A stretch of 64,000 nt of DNA from Neoarius graeffei. Lineage: Eukaryota; Chordata; Actinopteri; Siluriformes; Ariidae. Numbering within the stretch: position 1 is the stretch's first letter; every line of letters starts with the position of its first letter. Below are positions 1-11,590 of this stretch, one piece after another. The stretch is from assembly GCF_027579695.1 (NCBI RefSeq), contig NC_083569.1:70983649-71047648 (forward strand), written 5' to 3'. The translations under genes were made by a program, and so were the position numbers. Below the pieces are notes generated by a model that ran no database searches, was not told where the DNA came from, and saw only the letters and a program-made list of their open reading frames with translations.

Positions 1-1344
1 GTGGAGCAAGAGAAAGATTATGGATGTGATGGATGTTGGGTCTTCTTTCCAGTAATGCACAGTTCCTCCTCCCCCTGTCTCCCCGTCCTCCTTTCTTCCC
101 ATCTCTCCATATATATGGTCTCCCTCGCTCTCCTTCCCTACAGCTGTGTGGTGTGGCTTATTCTAATCCCTGCTCTATTTCTGTGTCTAATTGGTGTGCC
201 AATCCCATGCACTGCACTCCCAAAACCACTACTGTTCAGGAAACTGGACATGTTTTCTGTTGTTCGTCAATTATTCACACTCTTGATGTGCTAAATCCTG
301 GCGCTTGGTTTAACAGAATGTGAAGCTGAGAGAGAGAGAGTGTGGTATCAGGGGTCAGGTGTAGCCAGACTAATAGCCATGCTACCGAATGTACAGAATG
401 TGTGTATACTTTTGTAGGGTTCGACTCGGTGTATTTTCAAATCGTGTTTTAGCTTGGGTCTCAAATGGATGGATGTCTGATTTTTCTGAGCTCTTAGTTC
501 ATCTTTATTATGCTTTGTTCTTCTCGCTGGCAATTCAAGGAGGCCCCGTAGAGGGCGGGTCAGATTTCCTCATTGGCCCTGTAAATGAAAGCTGTGGATC
601 GGCCAAATGACTTCTTAGTATTGCACTTTTGGATGGAGTGAAGTTGTTTACCCTGAACAGGAAAAAATAAACCAGTAAGCTATAGAATCCTAAATGCAGG
701 GAGACAAAATATAGCAGCTTCAACACAGACATTTAAAAAAAAACAAGAACAACGAAGGATACATTAATCCAACATGGGGCTGATACTAGCATGCAGCTAT
801 GGATTAGTACTGAATCGTATTTGACATAATTTCCAATCTGTTCCGCTCGGATTGACTCTGTGCTCCTTCACGCCTCGTTGTGCTTTGCATCACAGTGCAA
901 CAGATTTCTCTTTTCAGAAGATCAGATTGGTTAGAAATTGACGTGAAAATAAAATCTGGGACAGTTGCGTCCTTATGGGAAACCTTTTGGACATTTTAAA
1001 CTAGGACCAACAATATGTTGGTTCTAGTCTGTCTCATACTAGTCCGTGCTTTGCACATATCCCTCCATCTTGTCCTCAGTGTCTCTGTTGGTTAGCAGGA
1101 AGTGCGTATGCGTTCTGACTCATGGACGCATGGCCGAGTTCCAGCGAGCTCTCTAGGCTGACACTTCCACTCAACCCACTGTACCAAAGGCAAAAAACCA
1201 TGCTGTTCCATTGCTTTTTAATCACAGTCTAATGAGCTCTTGTAACACAGTGACGCGCTGAGTGTGATATGGGCCCTGATGGGGTACTTGCACACTTCAT
1301 TATGAGAGAATGATCAGACATTATAGCATGTGTGATTCTAAGCA
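1..1344. other. Intergenic, no supported gene
   Basis: Short unrelated open frames only. A run of AG at 327-340 and moderate TC-rich sequence at the left edge are visible. No exon with family resemblance, no long repeat and no transposon ends were recognised. Confidence 0.5.
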
Positions 1345-1707
1345 GGGGCGGCACGGTGATGTAGTGGTTAGCACTGTCGCCTCACAGCAAGAAGGTCCTG
1401 GGTTCGAGCCCAGCGGCCGACGAGGGCCTTTCTGTGCGGAGTTTGCATGTTCTCCCCGTGTCCGTGTGGGTTTCCTCCGGGTGCTCCGGTTTCCCCCACA
1501 GTCCAAAGACATGCAGGTTAGGATAATTGGTGACTCTAAATTCACCATAGGTGTGAATGGTTGTCTGTGTCTATGTGTCAGCCCTGTGATGACCTGGCAA
1601 CTTGTCCAGGGTGTACCCTGCCTTTCGCCCGTAGTCAGCTGGGATAGGCTGCAGCTTGCCTGCAACCCTGTAGAACAGGATAAAGCGGCTACAGATGATG
1701 GATGGAT
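1345..1707 (+). repeat. V-SINE-like tRNA-derived SINE, copy 1
   Basis: Full-length copy of the dominant SINE of the window. It starts with a tRNA-like head containing an A-box-like segment (GTAGTGGTTAGC) and a B-box-like segment (GGTTCGAGCCC). A central domain follows, with TTTGCATGTTCTCCCCGTG and CCCACAGTCCAAAGACATGC as seen in V-SINE (DANA/Mermaid-type) elements of fish, then a 3' part ending AAAGCGGCTACAGATGATGG. The flanking 10-bp direct repeat GATTCTAAGC (1334-1343 and 1708-1717) is a clear target-site duplication. This copy has the GGATG-type tail. Confidence 0.85.
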
Positions 1708-1892
1708 GATTCTAAGCGGTAGTATGTGTGGTTAGTGTTAAGAGCTATTACCTGATTGCGGTGGCAAATTATTGTTAATACACAATGTGGCTGTAGGCAA
1801 CGCAGAGCTGGGACGGTACAGACATTACCAGCTCACACAGAGAGGGGAAAACTTAGATTTTGTCACAGCTTATTGTAAATTTAGAATAATAT

Positions 1893-1931
<39 letters not shown>

Positions 1932-3522
1932 TAGAGAGAGAGGGGATGTATGTCTGATGTATGAGGATGCAGTGGAGCGCTTGAGCTCTACAGACCACCT
2001 GAGGTCTTCATCGTGTTCGTATAAAGTGTTTAAAGCTTTAAACTTCTCAACAGGAGCAATGGTACTTCTTATAAAGTGCTGTCTAATGACATACGATGAA
2101 GATCGTTGTTGTACATGTTGATACTATCAAAAAAAAAAAGACTTTGATTTGTGTATATGATATATGAACTAGACCAGTAATAGTGAATTATCAACAAGTA
2201 CAGTGTGTCTGGATCGTATTAATCAGACGTATGTAGTTTTATGTGTATTCTACTACTGACTAGAGTTGGAGTTGAGGTCACGTCAGCCGTGTGTGATCTC
2301 GTGCGTGTGTTTTTGCGCATGATTAGAAATTTCACGGGACGTAAAAGATGTCCGACATCTATGGGTTTGTCCCTGAGTTTCCGCACAGACGCGTACACAA
2401 GCGCACACGTACTCGGATCATTTCCTCAACCCCTCAAACTGTCGTCTGCTGCCTGTCTGTCTGTCTAAGCAGAAAAACACCTCGTTATGAGCACTCGAAC
2501 ATGCTCATTGAACTGTTTTATTATTTTACACGTTTTATCTCCAGTCGTATGTGGCACAGTCCTGTAAACCCGGTCCTCACTTCACCTCACCTCTGTATTT
2601 AACTATGCTAGTGACACTAAAGTGAGCATGTTTTTCTAATCAAGTGAGGGCCTTGTAAATCTTTTACATTTTCCTATTTTATGACAATTCCCTAAAATCA
2701 TTCATACTCGTATTTGCATATTTACCCATGTCCTCATTGGTGCACTATTATTTTTTTCTTTTCTTTTTTTTTTTTTAAATACACCTATGTATTAGAATGA
2801 TATTCTGAGCAGATTTTTAGATTGATCCTTGAGATCCAGGTACAGTAGTCGGTACAGTATGCAAGTTAAAGTAAATATTTAAGTTTTAATATTGCCCAAT
2901 GATTACTTACTTTTCTTAAAGAGAGAGTAGGGGTTGAGTAATACTGTGGCATTATTCCTGTTCGCTCAACATGGGATTTAGTGCCACAGTACATTCAGCT
3001 TGAATGGTGGATATAAACATTTTGCCAAGGGCTAATGTTATTTTATTTCAAGTCGCAGCTTTAACCAAGTATATGTGGTATTTGTCTGGGTTTTTTTTTT
3101 TTTTTTTGCTTTTCCATTACTCTTTTCTTTTTGTATCCTTACTGAAACACTGTATGTAGAGAAAGTACTGCTCTTGCCTTGTGAAAGGGAAAATCATTAC
3201 TCTGGATGTAATTTTTATTGCTTTGATAAATGACACACTTAACTGTACATTCAATAAATAAATATCAACTTTTGTCAAGACATTTAACACACACTGCATG
3301 TTTCACTTCTTATTTTAACCTAAAAGTAAGTTATGAACTCCGGCAAGTTTCCCTTCAGCAAACTGTAAGGTCTGATCATATACTTGATCAGGCTTCGGCT
3401 TGCTCAGATTATAGAGCTGTAAACACAGAACATGACAATTTCTAAGCCACTCAAACGTGCACTTGTATTAGTCAAACCTTTCATAATGTCAGCAGACAGG
3501 AACAACTTATTTTTTGTGAACC
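1708..3522. other. Non-coding spacer with (GT)n and AT-rich tracts
   Basis: Contains a (GT)n microsatellite at about 1893-1923 running into (GA)n, a poly-A at 2130-2140, and T-rich runs near 2755-2776 and 3091-3107. No supported gene. Confidence 0.5.
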
Positions 3523-3706
3523 CTTGTGAAGTTTGTGAACCCTTTAGAATTTTCTATATTTCTGCATAAATATGACCAAAAACAACATCAGATTTTCACA
3601 CAAGTCCTAAAAGTAAATAAAGGGAACCCAGTTAAACAAATGAGGCAAAAAATATTATACTTGGTCATTTATTTATTGAGGAAAATGATCCAATATTACA
3701 TATGTG

Positions 3707-4083
3707 GGGCGGCACGGTGGTGTGGTGGTTAGCGCTGTCGCCTCACAGCAAGAAGGTCCTGGGTTCGAGCCCCGGGGCCGGCGAGGGCCTTTCTGTGCGG
3801 AGTTTGCATGTTCTCCCCGTGTCCGCGTGGGTTTCCTCCGGGTGCTCCGGTTTCCCCCACAGTCCAAAGACATGCAGGTTAGCTTAACTGGTGACTCTAA
3901 ATTGACCGTAGGTGTGAATGTGAGTGTGAATGGTTGTCTGTGTCTATGTGTCAGCCCTGTGATGACCTGGTGACTTGTCCAGGGTGAACCCCGCCTTTCG
4001 CCCGTAGTCAGCTGGGATAGGCTCCAGCTTGCCTGCGACCCTGTAGAAGGATAAAGCGGCTAGAGATAATGAGATGAGATGAG
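3707..4083 (+). repeat. V-SINE-like SINE, copy 2, inside Tc1 copy A
   Basis: Full-length with a GAGATGA-type tail. The 12-bp target duplication ATTACATATGTG flanks it at 3695-3706 and 4084-4095, showing insertion into the pre-existing Tc1 terminal repeat. Confidence 0.88.
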
Positions 4084-5016
4084 ATTACATATGTGTGAGT
4101 GGCAAAAGTATGTGAACCTCTAGGGTTAGCAGTTAATTTGAAGGTGAAATTAGAGTCAGGTGTTTTCAATCAATGGGATGACAAATAGGTGTGAGTGGGC
4201 ACCCTGTTTTATTTAAAGAACAGGGATCTATCAAAGTCTGATCTTCACAACACATGTTTGTGGAAGTGTATCATGGCACAAACAAAGGAGATTTCTGAGG
4301 ACCTCAGAAAAAGCTTTGTTGATGCTCATCAGGCTGGAAAAGGTTACAAAACCATCTCTAAAGAGTTTGGACTCCACCAATCCACAGTCAGACAGATTGT
4401 GTACAAATGGAGGAAATTCAAGACCATTTTTACCCTCCCCAGGAGTGATTGACCAACAAAGATCACTCCAAGAGCAAGGCATGTAACAGTCGGCAAGGTC
4501 ACAAAGGACTCCAGGGTAACTTCTAAGCAACTGAAGGCCTCTCTCACATTGGCTAATGTTCATGAGTCCACCGTCAGGAGAACACTGAACAACAATGGTG
4601 TGCATGGCAGGGTTGCAAGGAGAAAGCCACTGCTCTTCAAAAAGAACATTCAGGGTTCGTACGGTCATGGAAAACCTGGAAAAGTTATGGAATGTGATTT
4701 ATGTTGTTTTCCAGGACTGGAATACTCCTGGAAACACGAGCACCCTGGAAAAGTTATGGAATTTATCCGCCTTCCTGTGTGAACAATGTGATTTAAAATT
4801 AGTTATTGTATATTGTAAACAACTTATAATAATAAAATTGTGTGTGTTGATTTGATTAACTGGCCAGTGCGGAGATCATTACTGATCCGCTTTTTCCCCC
4901 TCTCCGGCCACTGTTCATATCACGTGTGATGTGCGTTGCCTAGATGCAATGTAAACTTCCCTCAGTCTTTAGATCAGATCGCGTGGCTTGTACTATGCCA
5001 AGAGACAAAGTACACA

Positions 5017-5523
5017 ATGCAAGAGAAATGTACAATAAATAATGTCTGGCTTCATGCTGAAAAATACAAATCGTGGTTGGAGAGGGTAGAGGACCCTGGA
5101 AGAGCCAAATGTGTCTTGTGCAGTAGAATATTCGACATAGCTAACATGGGAGAAGCAGCTCTTACTAGCCATGCCAAAGGCGCTAAGCACCAAGCTGTAG
5201 TCGCTGCCCGCCAAGCAAACTCAATCGCCAGTTTTTTTCAACCTCACACGACGACACCCACATCCACGCCGACATCTACCTGCATTACTTCCACTTTGTC
5301 TTTGAGACAAGGAACGCTTTCAAGTGCTGTGACTAGAAATGGCTCGCTTACTGCGGAGATATTCTGGGCGCTAAAGGTAATCAAAGCTCATTACTCCTTC
5401 AAGTCGTGTGAGGATACAGCCCAGTTGTTCCAGGCCATGTTTTCCGATAGTCAGATAGCCACAAGATTTGCGTGCGGTGAACGCAAGTGTGCAGATCTCT
5501 GCACATTTGGACTATCTTCATAA
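5017..5523 (+). pseudogene. BED-like zinc-finger transposon ORF, N-terminal fragment
   Basis: The open frame gives about 168 residues from ATG at 5017. A zinc-finger-like pattern CVLC ... HAKGAKH is visible at about residues 34-62, preceded by WLHAEKYKSWLERV. A Ser/Thr/Pro-rich spacer follows, then EIFWALKVIKAHYSFKSCED and a CGERKCADL stretch. Fish genomes hold long transposon-type proteins with this arrangement; here only the N-terminal fifth or so is present before the frame ends at TAA. An in-frame ATG lies further upstream (4936); I prefer 5017 because recognisable similarity begins about there. Probably non-functional. Confidence 0.55.
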
Positions 5524-5977
5524 CAAGGTAAAGAAGAGAATGAGTGCTAGATTGTGAAAGCAGCCATAACATTTATATCCTGTTTATTCCGAACATGCAT
5601 ATTTGATGTTTGAACATGTTGATCGAATAACGACGCAAACAATGGACTCCAGTCTTCAGCTCAGACAAAATAAGTGAGAAGGAATGAGGTGAATGCAGCA
5701 CCAAATAAGAGAAGCAGAAAGAATGTAACTCAAGAAAACCCCTATTAATCCATTAAATGTCTAGGTTCACATTCGTGAACCCTTACTACAACACACCTTT
5801 CCTATTAGTTTCACTGTAGTTACTGAATAAATAAACTTTAAATGGTTATAATGTGGAAAATTCCTTTTAATTTTGTTCTAAGGGTGTGCACATTTTGGTT
5901 GCATCGTCGCTTCTATTAAACACTTTTACTTTGTACTAACTATGATTTACATAATATTTGGCATATATATACAGTTG

Positions 5978-6202
5978 TGGTCAGAAGTTTACATACAATG
6001 ACATGAATGTCCTCTTGGATATGAATGTCATGGCAATATTTGGGCTTTCAGTAATTTCTTTGAACTGTTCTTTTTCTGTGGCAGAATGTACAGGATACAT
6101 CTTTAAAAAAACAAACACTAGAATTTGGTGCACAAGTTTTAATTTTCTTTGGGTTTTCTGAAATCAACACAGGGCCAAAAGTATACATACAGCACACCTA
6201 AT
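5978..6202 (+). mobile_element. Tc1 family 2, left-end fragment
   Basis: Begins CAGTTGTGGTCAGAAGTTTA and follows the first 225 bp or so of the 42323-43928 element, up to AGCACACCTAATATT, where similarity stops. Only the terminal repeat is present, no transposase. It lies inside the CAGGG element, making a third nesting level. Confidence 0.75.
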
Positions 6203-7079
6203 ATTAACATTTTAGAGGTTATGCATAGTCATGGAAACTTGTTGGTTAAAATGTGTACGAACCCTGAACATTGCTGCTCATCTGCAGTTTGCTAAAGATC
6301 ATGTGGACAAGCCAGAAGACTATTGGAAAAATTTTTTGTGGATGGATGAGACCAAAATAGAACTTTTTGGTTTAAATGAGAAGCGTTATGTTTGGAGAAA
6401 GGAAAACACTGCATTCCAGCATAAGAACCTTATCCCATCTGTGAAACATGGTGGTGGTAGTATCATGGTTTGGGCCTGTTTTGCTGCATCTGGGCCAGGA
6501 CAGCTTACCATCATTGATGGAACAATGAATTCTGAATTATACCAACGAATTCTAAAGGAAAATGTCAGGACATCTGTCCATGAACTGAATCTCAAGAGAA
6601 GGTGGGTCATGCAGCAAGACAACGATCCTAAGCACACAAGTCGTTCTACCAAAGAATGGTTAAAGAAGAATAAAGTGAATGTTTTGGAATGGCCAAGTCA
6701 AAGTCTTGACCTTAATCCAATCGAAATGTTGTGGAAGGACCTGAAGCGAGCAGTTCATGTGAGGAAACCCACCAACATCCCAGAGTTGAAGCTGTTCTGT
6801 ACAGAGGAATGGGCTAAAATTCCTCCAAGCCGGTGTGCAGGACTGATCAACAGTTACCGCAAACGTTTAGTTGCAGTTATTGCTGCACAAGGGGGTCACA
6901 CCAGATACTGAAAGCAAAGGTTCACATATTTTTGCCACTCACAGATATGTAATATTGGATCATTTTCCTCAATAAATAAATGACCAAGTATAATATTTTT
7001 GTCTCATTTGTTTAACTGGGTTCTCTTTATCTACTTTTAGGACTTGTGTGAAAATCTGATGATGTTTTAGGTCATATTT

Positions 7080-8143
7080 CCTCTGTTGATAGTGGGCGGG
7101 GCTTGCTGAGCGATGAACTAACTTTTTATCTGTAGCCTATTAACTAAAATGGGGCAGTCGAGCAGTAATGTTAGTCCAACACAGCAGCAGAGATGCTTTC
7201 ACATAAAGGCAGCAACAGCCACCGTCAAATGGTGTGGGTGGAGTCTTGTTCTCAGACTTGACTCCGATTAATAGTGGACTCAACTTGAAATTCTCTTTAA
7301 TGATTTGGACTTGAACACTGGGGACTCAAGACTGGACTCAGATTCAGGGTTTAATGACTGGACTACCACACTGGTGTTAAGAGATGATTGTGATGCTTGT
7401 CAAAGCATCCGTTCCAGATGTGATGTTGAAAAGATTTAAGAACGCACCAGTTAGATGTAATACATTAAATTGCTACATGCTTATTCCTATCTTTTAATTA
7501 GACAAATATTCTAGAAGAACGTTGATTATTGTTGGATTTCTGTTAGATTTTATACTAAAAATGTTTTTCGTATATATATCCGTAATAGCGCATGGTATTT
7601 TTGGACAATAAACAATAAAGAACTGATTATAATGATTTCACCTCAGTGAAATAAATATTTTAATTCTTAACATCCAAAGACTAGATTTTTTGGTTTTAGT
7701 ATATATACAAATATACGCATGTTTAATTAGATAAAGCTCTGTTTGTGTAAGTCAGTGTAAGACTGTGATTGTGAAGATTGATTGTGATATTTATATGTCA
7801 TTCCCTATTTACTGGTAGTGACTTGGCTTTAATGCAAATGAGCTTTTTTTAGTTATTTATCTGTACTTCTCTTCTGAAAGTTTCTCTTTATTCGAAGAGG
7901 ATAAATGAGGTCTCACTGCGAGAGTATGTTTCAGCATTAAAGTCATCGTTGTGAAGGCCGTGACCCTCACACAGCACTTAAATGGACTTTCGCTCGTAGA
8001 AGAGCACTCAGACGGCCACATTATTTCACATTTGTGCCATTTCTAGACAAGCTGCTGATCTGTGGCTCTGCATAAAAAAAACATTTCCTCCAGTTTGGTG
8101 CATCTTTGAAGGCATCTTTGCATAAACTGCCTCAAACTCAGTG
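7080..8143. other. Non-coding AT-rich spacer
   Basis: No supported gene. At about 7240-7370 there is a patch of repeated GACTTGA/GGACTC words (GACTTGACTCC, GGACTCAACTTG, GGACTTGAACACTGGGGACT), a low-complexity repeat common beside fish MITEs. The remainder shows nothing recognisable. Confidence 0.45.
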
Positions 8144-9138
8144 ACTATGTTTACATGCACATCCAAATCGAGCTGCTGTCGGTAATCGAGCTGAAGGTCC
8201 CAGCAGGGTGCCAGAGAAATCCAATCCTACATGCACACAATGAAATCGGGCTATTGTGTGAGGTGCATTGTGCACCCGAGCCACAGGTGGCGCTACACGC
8301 CCCATCGTGTTGGTACACTTCCGGTTGTCGTCATGAAGAAGAGCTATTCAAGAGTGTAAACAAAGTTATCAGTTCCGTGTTCTCCATTGCGCGTTTTTCT
8401 CCCGTCCATGAATTTTAATATATTCAACTCCTTAAGCTGAATGAGCATGAACTCTGTCTCCTCATTGCTCCAGAAGTGCACGTTTCTGCTTGCCTGTGGC
8501 AGTGGGGGCGTGGTCAAGCGCCGGTCTGTGACAGGAGGGCGGAGCCAGGGAAGGTGAGTGGCAGAATCACTTCACCTGGCGGTAATTAACCTGTGTTTGT
8601 GTGTCTTCCCAGTAACCGCGCCCTATTTAAGGAGGCAGAGGGAGAGCAGAGGGGAGAGCTCATCCCGGGACTAGAACACAGCGCGCGCGCTTCTCTCAAG
8701 AATAAAAGTAGGCTGTTAAACTGAAAGGTCTGACAATAAAAAGCCTATTAGTACCAGAAGCTTTGTCCTGCCGTCCTCTGTGCTCCACCCACACTTCAGA
8801 GAGCTCTACATCGCCATTTTCTCTTCTTTGTTTGTTCCTCCTGACTTCTTCTGCTGCTCGCTACTACTGTTGTCATGCCGACCGAGGCTGTTGTGTTTCC
8901 CGCTTGTGGTCTCGTCACTCGTCACTTCCGGAAGTAGCTCGACAACTAGCTCGATAGGGTATACATGCACAAAGTAGCTCGGCAGAAATCGCATAAACTA
9001 GGTCGTGTAGCTCGATTCCGAGAAATCAAGTTCGGTTCAATTTCAGCCGAATTAAGGTGTATACATGGCATTTTGAACTTCGATTTCAGTCGAGCAACGG
9101 CAGAAATTCGATTCTCTCTATGTGCATGTAAACGTAGT
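8144..9138. mobile_element. MITE with ACTAYGTTTACATGCACAT termini
   Basis: The left end ACTATGTTTACATGCACATC and the inverted right end (minus strand ACTACGTTTACATGCACATA) match over about 19 bp with one difference. Subterminal sequence on both sides contains repeated AATCGAGCT/AGCTCGAT-like words. No transposase. A GC-rich block with LTR features sits in the middle. No certain target duplication was identified. Confidence 0.65.
8495..8798 (+). mobile_element. Possible solo LTR inside the MITE
   Basis: GC-rich block beginning TGTGGCAGTGGGGGCGTGG and ending near CCCACACTTCA. It has a TATA-like CTATTTAAGG at about 8621-8630 followed by AATAAA at 8700 and again near 8735, the promoter/polyA order expected of a retrotransposon LTR. 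There is no internal retrotransposon sequence and no clear target duplication, so the exact ends are uncertain. Confidence 0.45.
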
Positions 9139-9187
9139 GAGTGATTGTTCAAACACCGAGATCTGATCAGGTAGAGCAGGACATAAG

Positions 9188-9440
9188 TAAGCAGTGGTGG
9201 GTCAATGGTTAAAGCTCTGGGTTATTGCTCAGGAGGTGAGGGTTCAAGCCCCAGCACAGCTATGCTGCCACTAATGGGCCCTTGAGCAAGGCTCTTAACC
9301 CTCTCTGCTGTATTAGGGATACATGTATTACTTCATATGTTTAAAATCTTTATTTTTCTCCAAAGCTGCTTTGTAACGATGTCTGTCTGTCGTTAAAAGC
9401 ACAATACGAATAATTTGACTTGACTTGGTCCACATCATGG
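9188..9440 (+). repeat. Short tRNA-derived SINE
   Basis: The tRNA-like head GGGTCAATGGTTAAAGCTCT with B-box-like GGGTTCAAGCCCCAG is followed by CCCTTGAGCAAGGCTCTTAAC and a tail ending TTTGACTTGACTTGG. It is unrelated in its body to the V-SINE copies. Confidence 0.65.
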
Positions 9441-9980
9441 CTGACCCTGTGCTCTGACCCCAGCTTCCTAGCAAGTTAGGAGATATGAAGAGAAGAATTT
9501 CACTGTGCTATAACGCGTGTCTATGTGACAAATAAAGGCTCCGTCAAACGTATTACAGTCTGCAGCAGTCTTAGATTCTCTCTCATTGATTTGTGTTAAT
9601 CAAGCTGTGTTTATTGATCCCACGTTGCATTAAAGCTACCGTACTTGAACAATTCCAGCTGCAGCTCAAATCTTTCTGCCTTTATTTGTTTTGTTGCTCA
9701 TTCGATCTCCACACCGATTTATTTTTTTATCATTATTTTTCAGATCACTCAGTCCCTTATTGATATTTCAAGCACAGAGCTCTCCTTCCAGAAGGACTAT
9801 GTATTCTGTTTTTCCTCTTTTCTTTCCTCCTCTCATTTGCTTGTTTCTTTTCCAGTGAAAGGACAAATGACAATGACAAGAGGAACCTCTGTGTCGAGAC
9901 AAACACCTTTTTTTTCCCCCCCTCTCCTTATGAAATTCTGGAGTTTCAGACAAAATGTTTTCAAAGAAACAACAGCTTAA

Positions 9981-10146
9981 AGGGAAGCCGTGGCCTAATA
10001 AGCAGCTTTGGGACCTAAAGGTCGCTGGTTCAATTCCCTGGACCAGCAGGAATGGCTGAAGTGCCTTTGAGCAAGGTACCTAACCCCAGACTGCTCTGGG
10101 TATGTTGTTATGTTGCATCTGTTAAATGCCATTAATGTAATGTAAA
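9981..10146 (+). repeat. Short tRNA-derived SINE (second type)
   Basis: A/B-box-like words GCCGTGGCCTAATAAGC and GGTTCAATTCCCTGG, then GAGCAAGGTACCTAACCCC and a tail CCATTAATGTAATGTAAAG. Confidence 0.65.
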
Positions 10147-11525
10147 GGACTGCTCCAGCATTTTGTGAGCTATATAATGTTCACCTACCACATCTGTAGC
10201 ACGTGTGTGATTTTTATTCTGTTCTGTTATCTTCACAGTGCAGGGAAACGTGTTGAAGTTCTTGCTTGTGGTAATCACACACACACTACAGATACTGGTG
10301 TATATAGACGCTAAGCTGTTAAAACCCTGGAGTGTTTGAAACAGAAGTGCAACCACAAATTACAGTTCACATCATCAGTATTGGGATGGTTTTTCAAGTT
10401 TAATTCTGAGTTAAAAGAAAGTACTGTATGATGTCTTTGTAAACAACTTTCATAACTCGCTTATGTTTAAAAATATCTTGAGATGACATTTTCTAAAAGC
10501 ACACTTGAGGATGAACAAGGTTAAAGATGATGAAACATGCAAATGCTATGAGCTCACAAGGTCTCTAAATGACCTACACACATCCTGACACACACACACA
10601 CACACACCAGCTCCCACACAAACCTGGATCTCAGAGTCAGAACTCAGGAACTCGAATTAAACAGGCAAACAAGAAAGCAGGAAACAAACAGATAAAACCT
10701 TAATGAGATCTACGCAGAAGGAAAGCACTTGGTGACTCTTGGGATGGAACACACTGTGAATAAAAGCAAAGAGAAATTAATTAATTACTCAAGGGTTTCT
10801 AAGCAGAGGGAGAGGGAGCAGGGGAATGTTACAAGACACAGGACTGGGTGATGAAATGAACATATAAATACAGACATGGTCAATTCATCTCTCTCTCTCT
10901 CACACACACACACACTGTATGACATAATAGCTCCCTGGGGCATTTGCCATTTGATATTTTTGCTTCTTCTTCCTTTTTTTTTGGACATGCTCCACATCAT
11001 TAAATACATAACAGACCCCACGGACACGCCCACTCATACATAAATAAACCTAATTAATTACTACGAAAAACAAATATTGGTAGAATCAATGAACAAAACC
11101 AAAACACACAAAGTTGCGATTGTACTTCTCTCATGTTTATGAGGATTGTCCAAGTGGTCGAACCTATTTTACTGTCTATTATTCAATCTGTACCATGGCC
11201 CTTGCTGGCTATGGGACAAAGAAGAAGAAGAAGAAGAAGACCACTCACTTATTACAGTATAATCACTTCTGAATGAATAGAAGTGTGTGTGTGTGTGTGT
11301 GTGTCCTCTTTTTCTGCCTGTCAAGATACAAATTCTATGACACTCCGAATCTAAGTCAAAGTGAAGAAACCAGAAGCCAGCCAGCCACCCACACACACAC
11401 ACACACCCACACACACGTACACCTTATAATTGTGTTTGCAAGTCATAACAGCTCTAAAGATACTTTCTCATAACTGATCACTCAATTCTTTAAATATTAA
11501 ATCGCAAGTGACTCAGGATTAAACT

Positions 11526-11590
<65 letters not shown>

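Larger units (their letters stand above)
4651..6265 (+). mobile_element. DNA transposon remnant with CAGGGTTCGTAC termini, inserted in Tc1 copy A
   Basis: The insertion begins CAGGGTTCGTACGGTCATGG and ends GTGTACGAACCCTG, giving a perfect 12-bp terminal inverted repeat. The host Tc1 reads AACATT on both sides, against a single AACATT in the uninterrupted copies, so the target duplication is 6 bp (7 at most if one terminal base is shared). It carries an ORF with a BED-like zinc finger. The superfamily is uncertain: hAT normally makes 8-bp duplications, so this may be another BED-bearing group. Its right part is occupied by a Tc1 family 2 end (5978-6202). Confidence 0.7.
4273..6911 (+). pseudogene. 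Tc1 transposase remnant (copy A), split by a 1.6-kb insertion
   Basis: The N-terminal helix-turn-helix (paired-like) part is at 4273-4650: KEISEDLRKSFVDAHQ, then GLHQSTVRQIVYKWRKF. A TGA at 4448-4450 interrupts it where relatives read SGRPTKIT. The catalytic part resumes after the insertion at 6266-6911, with DETKIELFGLNEKRYVWRKE, QQDNDPKHTS and LDLNPIEMLW, so the DD34E triad is still readable, and ends at a normal C-terminus (QGGHTRY). Family role: cut-and-paste transposase acting at TA sites. The stop and the insertion make this copy defective. Confidence 0.85.
3523..7079 (+). mobile_element. Tc1/mariner element, family 1, copy A (multiply interrupted)
   Basis: Family 1 is recognised by long terminal inverted repeats of about 200 bp that begin near CAGTGGTGCTTGAAAGTTTG and end in GAGTGGCAAAAGTATGTGAA. 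Here the outer ends are lost: the left starts at TTGTGAAGTTTGTGAACC and the right stops after TTTTAGGTCATATTT. The copy carries a SINE in its left repeat (3707-4083) and a 1.6-kb insertion in its transposase (4651-6265), which itself holds a fragment of another Tc1 family. Confidence 0.85.

Noticed and set aside
1360..1420. tRNA-like A/B boxes (and similar at 9200, 9990, 52520)
   Set aside because: They belong to tRNA-derived SINEs; no complete cloverleaf tRNA gene with proper acceptor stem was found.
4231..4668. 145-codon minus-strand frame (and 60057-60844 plus-strand equivalents)
   Set aside because: Antisense shadows of the Tc1 transposase; the same peptide appears opposite every copy.
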